Shown here one piece after another: positions 51,808 to 61,086 of a DNA stretch of 64,000 nucleotides. Position 1 is the stretch's first letter. Every line of letters begins with the position of its first letter. This stretch comes from Cokeromyces recurvatus (taxonomy: Eukaryota > Mucoromycota > Mucoromycetes > Mucorales > Mucoraceae). The position numbers and the translations under genes were made by a program. The DNA lies in NCBI RefSeq assembly GCF_025118155.1, contig NW_026251390.1:62001-126000 (forward strand), read 5' to 3'. The notes under the pieces are model-generated. The model was not told where the DNA came from and ran no database searches. It worked only from the letters and a program-made list of their open reading frames with translations.

Positions 51808-53422
51808 TACATCCCATCATCATCCTAAGCCCCTCCATTCCTTACCATGCATATATTACATCTATTCATTTATTATACTGTCTATCCTTTTGATTCATGT
51901 TAATTTATACTATGCCAATTATTTAATGGATTTTTTTTACCCTTATCACAAAGCCAACTTCTTATTATAACACAAATATCGACACTTTTTATCACGATAA
52001 CCTCTTTCTTCCTCCTTATATATGAATGATGATTGCTGTTTATATCATAACAAACAAAATATCTTTATTTATATGCGTTTTATAGCAAAATTATAAAATT
52101 GCTTTTCTTTTTTCTTGATTAAAATCTGTGTATTATTTTATTTTATTTTATTTTTTCAATTGAATTTGTCTTGCTTGAAATAGGAGACGTAAATCGTTAT
52201 TATTTTAACGATTTAATCATGTAACATTAAATTATGATTTTTTATATCCAGGGGAAATCGGCAAGATAACATTTCAGGCACCAATTTATAATTTTATTTT
52301 TATTGATGGGGGGGGGTCTTCTAATAGTTCGATTGTGCTACCTTCCTTTACATGTACGACTCTATTTTAACATAGCTGGAATCGATTATATTATGTGTTG
52401 ATCATATTTATTATGATTAAACTTTAAGGTTTTATACATGTTTAGATTTGATTACCAGAAAACCTATGAGAAAAAAAAATGACTCGATTTATTCTCCTCA
52501 AATGTGCCATTTTTGTGGTGATTGGGCTATCACTTTTCTTCTTTGTTTTTTGGCTTATTCCTGGTGCAAAAGAGAATAAAAAAAATTAGTGATGCAATAT
52601 GTGTTGGTTATCTACTCATAAAGATTTAATCTCTTTTATTAACCTTTGGGATTTTTAATTTAATAAAGTAAGGCCACAGATCCTTTCCTTTTTAAGTATA
52701 TGCATGTACAAATATCCTTACAGCCTTTTAAAATTTATATGTTATTACCGTTTATATTTTTTTTTCTTCTTTCTCCTGAAAAGTTTATTTTAGCATAATT
52801 GTTAAACTAATGGAACAAGTTGAAACTAATATCTCTTTCTGAGAATTAAAATAGTATAGTATTGAGATCCTTTCTAAATAAGTAAAAAACGAATTATAAA
52901 AGTCATCTTTTTGATAATACATTTATTATACTATGTAATACATATTAAAAATAATTCCCCTCCCACTCACGATTAATGTTACAAAGAAAGATGGAGTCTG
53001 TATATTGCATACACTTTTATCTACTTTCCTTTTAGATTCTTTCATTCAGTTTGAAATTCAACCTTTGTTTCTTTTTCTTTTCTTAGATGCAATGTTCTTG
53101 GTCAGGGCTACTAACAATCATGTATTTATATAACTTATATTTTTGTAAGCCAAAAGTGAGGTTGGACGCTTAATGATTAATAATTTAGTACTATCAACCA
53201 GGTCATTAAATCTTTTTTTTTTCAGACTAACAATATACTGTTCTTAAACATATAAAATTTAAAATGATAGATCAATAGTTTATCGTTAGAGATAGATAGT
53301 TGCAAAGTATACACATAGTGTATGACAATAAACACGTGCTATTCTAAAATAAATGAAAAAGAAAAGAAAAATTTCTTATTTTTTATTCTATTCTTTTATA
53401 CTCTTGAAAAAATATAAAGTGT
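51808..53422. other. Intergenic region, nothing recognised
   Basis: A 1.6-kb AT-rich stretch between the zinc-finger gene and the coiled-coil gene. Only simple repeats and short frames. An eight-base G run lies at 52310-52317. Confidence 0.6.
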
Positions 53423-54232
53423 ATGCCGAAAAAGAGCTCTGAGTCAGTACCTTATTCTTATTACACAATCGTCAGAAGAAAGAGTCAGAGTGATAGTAAA
53501 AGCAGTCGCAGTAGTCATGCTAGTTCAACTTTATCATGTTCTACAGTATCAAATGATGATAATAAATTAATTCAATATCAAGCTGCTCTAAGGAAATTAA
53601 ATGGATTGTCAATAAATAAAAGTAGTAAAAGTGAAAGTACAATCACATTACGTTCTCATAATCAACAAGAAATGAAATACAAAGAACAACCTACTACTTC
53701 CATAGGATTCGCAAAAAGAAAGAATAATCCTAATAGTAGTAGTAGTAATAATACTCTATTCATATCTACACATTTTAATCAATCAAGTACTACAGCAAAA
53801 GAGGAGGTCACTACTCACGGAGCAGTGTATAAAAAATTAAGATCTACCTTTAGCGACCTGCCGATACTTGACTCATTAACTGATACTGAAATCATAGATG
53901 CTATAAAAAAACAGATGAATGCTCAAACAATGCGTATCAAGCAGTTGGAAAAAACTTTAAAAGAAAAAGAAATAGAGGATAAAGAAGAAAAGGCGATTTC
54001 ATTCTTATTAAAACGATACCCACACTCTATGGATCTCTTTCAAAAACAAGTCGAACAAGAACAGCTTGACAAACGATTGAAATCTTGTATTCATCGTTTT
54101 GAGATTCAGAAAGATCATTTATTAGAAGAATTTCAATCTAATTGTAACCAACTGAAAACTAATTATAATAGAAGGTTTGATGATTTATTTGAAAAGATGA
54201 TGAATGATTCTTTAAAACTAAGTGAATCTTAA
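53423..54232 (+). CDS. Coiled-coil protein of unknown function
   Basis: A single open frame of 269 residues. The first 130 residues are Ser/Asn/Lys-rich and probably disordered (SDSKSSRSSHASSTLSCSTVS). From about 150 onward the sequence is helical: LPILDSLTDTEIIDAIKKQM, then heptad-like QTMRIKQLEKTLKEKEIEDKEEK and a C-terminal helical part with KRLKSCIHRFEIQKDHLLEEF. No catalytic or binding motif is recognised. The composition, length and start context support a real gene. The predicted coiled coil would favour an oligomer. Confidence 0.7.
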   Translation: MPKKSSESVPYSYYTIVRRKSQSDSKSSRSSHASSTLSCSTVSNDDNKLIQYQAALRKLNGLSINKSSKSESTITLRSHNQQEMKYKEQPTTSIGFAKRKNNPNSSSSNNTLFISTHFNQSSTTAKEEVTTHGAVYKKLRSTFSDLPILDSLTDTEIIDAIKKQMNAQTMRIKQLEKTLKEKEIEDKEEKAISFLLKRYPHSMDLFQKQVEQEQLDKRLKSCIHRFEIQKDHLLEEFQSNCNQLKTNYNRRFDDLFEKMMNDSLKLSES

Positions 54233-54430
54233 TCCTCAAAGAGTATAAAACGTTATTCATCACAGTAAATTACTCGAGATTAAGTCAAAAAAAAAAAAAA
54301 AGAGTTTGATATTATAAATATTTTATTATTTATTTAATTGCTTGTATTATTTACATAATAATGTATAAATTTGGTTATTATTCAATTTTACTATTAGAAA
54401 TAGGGATCTTGTTCCAGATGATTTTATGTT

Positions 54431-54464
<34 letters not shown>

Positions 54465-54982
54465 GGAACGGGAAGAATAACCCAACATACATGGGAGACA
54501 AAATTAAGTTAGAACTCAATTATTTTTTTTATCTTATTTATTTTTTGACATAAGCAAGTTACTGAATAAGATGTGTAAACACGGTATAATTGACATAAAG
54601 AGCCTGATGTTTATATGCAGTTTATACTTTGTTAAAGGAAAACTAACAATAGATACTGAATCTTTCTTTCTTTTTTGTAATTGCTTTAAACGATGATAGT
54701 AATGGTGATAAAGCTTTATTCATTGAACCAAAATTACTTACTCAGAGATAACAAGCTCAATTATATAAATATTAATATGAACATGAATATAAATATAAAT
54801 ATAAATATAATATAGATTGCGTCATTAAAATACTTTAAATATATAAAATTTATAACCTAAGAAATGTATAAAAATATAACAATTTTATGAGTTTATACAT
54901 TGTAGATAAAAATAATGTCAAGTATCTTTTCTTTTTATTTTGTTCAGCTTCCTTTACCTTATTTCCGAGTTCTCTAACTCTT

Positions 54983-55008
54983 CACACACACACACACACA
55001 CACACACA
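54983..55008. repeat. (CA)13 microsatellite
   Basis: Thirteen CA units upstream of the glycogen phosphorylase gene. Confidence 0.9.
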
Positions 55009-55329
55009 TACATTTTTTTTTCATAACAATGCTATTAGACATAGTAATGAATTATTCAAACGGAGCTGGTGTCCCTTTATTTTGTTATCCTAATGCATGC
55101 ATAATTTTTGAAAAAAAAAAAAAAAAAAAAAACCTCTTTATTGGTATCTTTTGATGGATGTATTTTGCTTGTATGGTTTGTTATGTGCAATTTTAATTTA
55201 AAGCAGTCTATTTTTCTTTTTTCTTTTTCTTTTTTAGGGGACAAGAGAGAAGAAGAAGATGTCCACATTTAAACTTGTTTAAAATAATTTCCTGAATACA
55301 TTTTTATAGAGCCATTACGAGGGTTAGAC

Positions 55330-55331
<2 letters not shown>

Positions 55332-55380
<49 letters not shown>
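55332..55380. repeat. 49-base A tract
   Basis: Uninterrupted A run about 235 bases before the glycogen phosphorylase start codon. Poly(dA:dT) tracts of this sort exclude nucleosomes and could help keep the promoter open; this is inference. Confidence 0.85.
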
Positions 55381-55382
<2 letters not shown>

Positions 55383-55614
55383 ATTAGGCTGGGGTTAAAT
55401 AAATACAACTTTATAGCATAAACTGTGAGACAAACCTTGAAGGAAAATTAGAAAAAAATAAAATAAAATAAAAAACTGTGTCAAAAAAAAAAAACAATAA
55501 TCGACTTTTTTTTTACCCTTAAACCTTTCTCTCTCTCTCTCCTTTTTTTTTTCTTCTTCTTCTATCTTTCTTCATTTTATTTTATTTTATTATTATTGTT
55601 TTTCTTTTTCCTGA

Positions 55615-58272
55615 ATGAGTACAACACCTACCTCTTCTAGACCTCGTCGTTTGTCAATGCCAAAATTGACCCGTCGTTTAACGAATGTGGTTATTCATGT
55701 TGATGATAATGATAATGTTCACTCGGTTACCCCTAATAGTGTCCCTTCGCGTCCTTCTAATAGTGTAGAATTGAATGAAACGGCGAAAGCAAATTGGAAA
55801 AAGTATATTACCCCTGAGAAGAATGATACTGCCTCTATTGAAGGTGATATTGTTCATCATACTATTACTACCTTATGTCGTGGTGTTTACAATGTTGATA
55901 AATTGGCCATGTATCAAGCTACTGCTCATTCTGTTCGCGATCGTTTGTTGGAGGATTGGAATATTACTCAAGAAGCCTTACATAAGGAAAATCCTAAACG
56001 TTGTTACTATATGTCTATGGAGTTTTTAATTGGTCGTGCCCTTGATAATGCATTAAACTGTCTTCATATTAAAGATAATTATAAGGACAGTGTTCAGCAT
56101 CTTGGTTTTAATCTTGAAGATATCATTTGTCAAGAGAAGGATGCTGCCCTCGGTAATGGTGGTCTCGGCCGTCTTGCTGCCTGCTATATGGACTCAGCTG
56201 CTACTCAAGAATATCCTACTTGGGGTTATGGTCTTCGTTACCAATATGGTATCTTTAAGCAGATCATCAAGGACGGTTATCAAACTGAAATGCCCGATTA
56301 CTGGTTAAATTTTGATAACCCTTGGGAATTCCCTCGCTCTGATATTCGTTATGAGGTCCGCTTTTATGGTTACGTTGCTACAAAGATGAATGAAAAAGGT
56401 GAGTCACGTATGTCTTGGGAAGGTGGTGAAAAGGTACAGGCGATGGCCTATGATGTTCCTATTCCTGGTTTTGATACAAAGGTATGTGGTAATATTCGTC
56501 TTTGGTCTTCTAAGCCCATGAATACCTTTGATTTTGAATCCTTTAATGCTGGTGACTACGATAGATCAGTCGCTGAACAAAATAATGCTCAAAACTTGAC
56601 CTCCGTTCTTTATCCTAATGATAATCATTTGGTTGGTAAGGAACTTCGATTAAAACAAGAATACTTCTTCGTAAGTGCCTCTCTCCAAGATATTATTCAT
56701 CGCTTTAAGCGTGCCAAATGTCCTTGGAAGGATTTCCCTGAAATGGTCGCTGTTCAAATGAATGATACCCATCCCACATTAGCTGTTCCCGAATTACAAC
56801 GTATCTTGGTAGATGTGGAAGGTTTAGAATGGGATGACGCCTGGGATATCGTCACTCGTACTTTTGCCTTCACGAATCATACTGTCTTACCTGAAGCTCT
56901 TGAATGTTGGTCTGTTCCCTTAATGGAAAAGGTCTTGCCTCGTCATATGCAAATCATTTATGATATCAATCTCTTCTTTTTACAAAAGGTCGAGAGAGAT
57001 TTCTCTCCTGATCGTGAATTGTTGAAACGTGTCTCTATCATTGAAGAATCCAATCCTCAACAGGTTCGTATGGCTCACTTGGCCGTTGTCGGCTCTCATA
57101 CCGTCAATGGTGTCGCTGCTCTCCATTCCGATTTGATCAGAAAGAATCTCTTTAATGATTTCGTAAAGTATTATGGTCCTGAGAAATTCATCAATATCAC
57201 AAACGGTATCACACCTCGTCGTTGGCTATATCAATCTAATCCAGGTCTTCGTGACTTGATTACCAAGACACTTGGATCTGAGGCATGGGCTACCAAGTTG
57301 GAACTCCTGAAAGGTTTGAAGCAACATGCAGATGACCCTGCCTTCCAAGAGGCCTGGTCCAGCGTCAAACACGATAACAAGAAGCGTTTAGCTAACTGGA
57401 TTAAGATGAACATGGGTATCGATATTAACCCTAATGCCCTGTTTGATATTCAAGTGAAACGTATCCACGAATATAAGCGTCAATTCATGAACATCTTGAG
57501 TGTCATCTATCGTTACAAGAGTCTCAAGAAGATGGCTGCAGATGATCTTGCTCAACAGACCCCTCGTGTTGTCATCTTTGGTGGTAAGGCTGCCCCCGGT
57601 TACTATATCGCTAAACTCGTTATCAAGTTGATCAATAGTGCCGCTGAGGTAATCAACAATGATACTCAACTCAAGGATAAACTTAAGGTGGTCTTTATTC
57701 CTGACTATAATGTCTCTCTTGCTGAAATCATCATCCCTGCCTCTGATATCTCTCAACATATCTCTACCGCCGGTACTGAGGCCTCAGGTACATCTAACAT
57801 GAAGTTTGTTCTCAATGGTGGTCTTATCTTGGGTACCGTAGATGGTGCTAATATTGAAATTCGCGATCATATTGGTGAAGAAAATATCTTTATGTTTGGT
57901 GTTCTCGCTGATGAGGTGGACGATATTCGTCATAATCAAAAGTACCATGGTCTCCTCGTCGATGCTAGTCTTCAAGTCGTCATTGATACAATTCAATCTG
58001 GTGAATTCGGTGACCCCTCCGTCTTTGGTCCTCTTATCAACACATTAACTTATGGTGGTGATTACTATCTTATCTCTGCTGACTTCAAATCCTACCTTCA
58101 AAAGCATACAGAAGTCGATGAAGTCTACAGAGATAGAGCTGCCTGGATTAAGAAGTCTATCATGTGTACCGCTGGTATGGGCTTCTTCTCTTCTGATAGA
58201 GCTATTCGTGAATATGCTGAAAAGATTTGGAAATTGAAACCTTTTAAAGTCGCTACTACTGAAGCTGATTAA
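55615..58272 (+). CDS. GPH1: Glycogen phosphorylase (GT35)
   Basis: An intronless gene of 885 residues, the usual length for fungal Gph1. The enzyme releases glucose 1-phosphate from glycogen using pyridoxal phosphate. Evidence: CYYMSMEFLIGRALDNAL, ALGNGGLGRLAACYMDS, VQMNDTHPTLAVPEL, NITNGITPRRWL, VKRIHEYKRQFMN, GGKAAPGYYIAKLVIKLI and the PLP site EASGTSNMKFVLNGG with the cofactor Lys at 730. The N-terminal extension has RRLS (11-14) and RRLT (20-23), consensus sites for PKA-type kinases, consistent with control by phosphorylation. C-ending codons are common, unlike its AT-rich neighbours, which suggests high expression. No intron is unusual for a gene of this length here. Confidence 0.97.
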   Translation: MSTTPTSSRPRRLSMPKLTRRLTNVVIHVDDNDNVHSVTPNSVPSRPSNSVELNETAKANWKKYITPEKNDTASIEGDIVHHTITTLCRGVYNVDKLAMYQATAHSVRDRLLEDWNITQEALHKENPKRCYYMSMEFLIGRALDNALNCLHIKDNYKDSVQHLGFNLEDIICQEKDAALGNGGLGRLAACYMDSAATQEYPTWGYGLRYQYGIFKQIIKDGYQTEMPDYWLNFDNPWEFPRSDIRYEVRFYGYVATKMNEKGESRMSWEGGEKVQAMAYDVPIPGFDTKVCGNIRLWSSKPMNTFDFESFNAGDYDRSVAEQNNAQNLTSVLYPNDNHLVGKELRLKQEYFFVSASLQDIIHRFKRAKCPWKDFPEMVAVQMNDTHPTLAVPELQRILVDVEGLEWDDAWDIVTRTFAFTNHTVLPEALECWSVPLMEKVLPRHMQIIYDINLFFLQKVERDFSPDRELLKRVSIIEESNPQQVRMAHLAVVGSHTVNGVAALHSDLIRKNLFNDFVKYYGPEKFINITNGITPRRWLYQSNPGLRDLITKTLGSEAWATKLELLKGLKQHADDPAFQEAWSSVKHDNKKRLANWIKMNMGIDINPNALFDIQVKRIHEYKRQFMNILSVIYRYKSLKKMAADDLAQQTPRVVIFGGKAAPGYYIAKLVIKLINSAAEVINNDTQLKDKLKVVFIPDYNVSLAEIIIPASDISQHISTAGTEASGTSNMKFVLNGGLILGTVDGANIEIRDHIGEENIFMFGVLADEVDDIRHNQKYHGLLVDASLQVVIDTIQSGEFGDPSVFGPLINTLTYGGDYYLISADFKSYLQKHTEVDEVYRDRAAWIKKSIMCTAGMGFFSSDRAIREYAEKIWKLKPFKVATTEAD

Positions 58273-58760
58273 ATGCAAAAAAAAAAACCTTCCCCTCCCC
58301 CTCTTCCCCAATATTCAGAAGAAAAGGCTTCTTTTCCTTCTCTTTCCTTCCTCTAACCCCCTTTTTTTTTTCTCATATATAAAAATATATAAATAATACA
58401 TTTAAAAATAAAATAATAATTTTATTTTGTTACATATATTATCATACCTCTATTATTGTTAATGAAATAATATTTTTATTTTTATTTTTTTCGGACATTC
58501 TAAAGTACAAGGTAATGGAAGTTGAATATATGAATAACTTATACCAAACTGCTGAATTAGAATGGTATAGCTGGGAAAAAGAGCTAGGAACTAGATGAGT
58601 CGGTAGTCAAACATCTATTGAATTTGAACAAGTTACCAGATATACTGTTATTGTTAGAGCTTGGGGGGAGGGAGGGAATAAAGATCAATCACAAGCAGAA
58701 GCTCACACCATTATGAAAAAAATTCAAAATGACTTGAGGAGTATATATATTGTATTATGA

Positions 58761-59050
58761 ATGGATACTTTGGATCAATTTGATATAAAAGGATGTCATC
58801 TTATTCTGGGTAATACTGCCATTTATAAAGTTAATGGTGATTCAAAAAATCTAATTATACTGTACAAATATAAGACCTACATACACATCATTCTTGAATC
58901 CTATTGAACTGTTCAAAGGGAGTTTGTCCTAAGAGACTGCCTAATGTAGTCGATAATTGGAGTATAAAAATCATTGAATCGTCCAAGACTATATCGGTTG
59001 ATAATCATGTAATTTGGATATGATATTCAATAGATAACCTGGACAAGTAA
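58761..59050 (+). pseudogene. Decayed Tc1/mariner transposase relic
   Basis: Frame 1 reads MDTLDQFDIKGCHLILGNTA, which aligns with the second catalytic block of the broken transposase at 35.5 kb (TIDALDRHEQF, GHYIVMDNAPAH); the block's Asp is Gly here. In another frame, 58891 onward reads FLNPIELFK, the third block (ELNPIEQFW). Stops and at least one frameshift separate the two, so this is an old relic of a related element. It lies between the convergent glycogen phosphorylase and citrate synthase genes. Confidence 0.6.
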
Positions 59051-59207
59051 ATAAGCTATCCACAAAATTGAAGTCACTATACTCAAAATAAAATAAGATG
59101 AAAAAAAAAAGGAAAAGTTATCCGCAAATTTACAGACAAAAACCAATACTGTAATTTTAAAATTTATTTTCCTTTTTTATTTCAATCATTTATAATATAT
59201 ACAAGAT

Positions 59208-61086
59208 TTATTTAGCACCAAGCATCTTCATAAGATAAGCGGAAGAGAATGATTTGGGACGTTCGATGGGTAACAATAAAATTCTATCCCAAATCAATTG
59301 AGAAGTAACACCGAGAGCACGAGATACACCAAAGAGAACGGTATAGTAATCTTGCTCAGTTAAACCATAGTATTGGAGAAGAACGCCGGAATGAGCATCA
59401 ACATTGGGCCAAGGGTTCTTGGTCTTACCGTGTTCAGTAAGGACTCCGGGCTAAGTAAAAAAAAAAAATTAGTATTTTCGAACAATGCTATTATTCTATT
59501 TTTTCTATTCGCTAGCTTTTTCCCCTCCCTTTTTTTTAAGTTTCCTTTCCCTCTTCCAATTTAATTATTTTGTTAACAACAAAAAAAGAACTTACAATAA
59601 TGTGATACAATTTAGAAACTAATCCAAAGAGAGGATCATCAGGCAAGTGTTTCAAGGCAAATTCACGTTGAGCGGTATAACGAGGATCAGTCTTACGCAA
59701 GACAGCATGACCGTAACCAGGAACAACTTGACCATTGTTAAGGGTATCCCAAAGGTATTTCTTAATTTGTTCTTCAGAAGCATCAATACCAATGGTATCC
59801 TTCATCTTCAAGGTCCAACGAAGGACTTCTTGGTTAGCCAAACCGTGGAGAGGACCAGCCAAACCGTTCAAACCAGCGGCGAAAGAAAGATAAGGATCAG
59901 AAAGAGCGGATCCAACCAAGTGAGTACTAATTAATTGAAAAAAAGAAAAAAAAAAAAAAGATTAGATTTTTTTGAAACAAAAAGAGGAGATAGAAAAAAA
60001 CGAAATAAATAAGATAATCTTTTCTAGATTGATTATCACAAATGTTATACAATTTCTTAAAAATGTACTTACGTGTGAGCAGAGACATTACCACCTTCGT
60101 GATCAGAGTGAATAGTAAGATAAAGACGCATTAATTCAACAAAGTCCTTATTATTCTCGAAACCCAAGAGCTTGGAGAAATTGTATGAGTAATCTTTGTC
60201 GGCATCAATAGCGGGAAGTTTACCATCCTTATAAACATTACGATAAATTCTAGCAGCAACATTAGGAAGCTTAGCGATTAAATCCATAGTATCCTCAAAG
60301 GTAGGGTCCCAATATTGGGACTTGTGGATACCTTCACTATAGGCCTTAGCAAAGTGAGACTCATGTTGAAGAGCATTAATGGCAAGAGAGAATTGAGACA
60401 TAGGATGAAGAGTCTTGGGACAACGATCAATGAGTTCTTCGACGAAATCAGGGATAGCGGAACGTGCAGCCCATTCAGCAGAGAGACCCTTGACTTGTTC
60501 TGGGGTAGGGACTTCACCAGTAACAAGTAACCAGAAGAGAGATTCAGGAAGAGGCTCACCATTCTCTTCAGCGGCAGGAAGCACCTTTTGACAATCAGGG
60601 ATAGTTAAACCACGGAAACGAATACCTTCTTCAGCATCGAGAACGGAACCTTCCCAAACAAGGCCCTTGATACCACGCATACCACCGTACATTTGGTCAA
60701 GGGTAACCTCACCAAGGACTTTAGAACCATATTCTTTCTTAAAAGCCTTCACTTCAGCTTGCTTTTCAGGGATAATTTCCATAAGACGTTCCTTCAAAGT
60801 CTACATAAGATCAATTGTACGAACGATAAACATAAAAATAAATAAATATAGTGTGCTCAAAAAAATAAATAAGACTTTCTTTATTGTCTTACCTTAACCT
60901 TTGAAGAGTAAGCCCGAGTAGCACCGATAGCAACAGCAGGTGTAAAGCGAAAAGAGGATTGGCGAGTTGCAGCCTAATATGTATATATATACATATATAT
61001 TATGTATGCATTAGCTTCCTTTCCTTCTTTTATTGTAAGTGTTCACTAACCTTAGTCAAAGAGGTAAAAGTACGAATTGCAGACAT
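59208..61086 (-). CDS. CIT1: Citrate synthase, mitochondrial
   Basis: Five exons (61086-61051, 60973-60893, 60800-60073, 59926-59596, 59450-59208) give 472 residues, close to yeast Cit1 (479). A Ser/Arg/Thr-rich presequence ([24 protein letters not shown]) points to mitochondrial import. The body has [56 protein letters not shown], the catalytic [14 protein letters not shown] and [15 protein letters not shown], with both His and Asp active-site residues in place. It makes citrate from oxaloacetate and acetyl-CoA in the TCA cycle. Codon use is C-rich in the large exons, like glycogen phosphorylase. Introns sit mainly in the presequence. Confidence 0.97.

Larger units (their letters stand above)
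54233..55614. other. Intergenic region upstream of glycogen phosphorylase
   Basis: A 1.38-kb region with very long homopolymers (T at 54433-54463, A at 55332-55380), a CA repeat (54983-55008) and, in the last 100 bases, dense CT/TTC tracts directly before the start codon, as expected of a strongly expressed fungal promoter. No gene recognised. Confidence 0.6.

Noticed and set aside
57388..57759. 123-codon frame antisense to glycogen phosphorylase
   Set aside because: Shadow of the conserved plus-strand enzyme; no similarity of its own.
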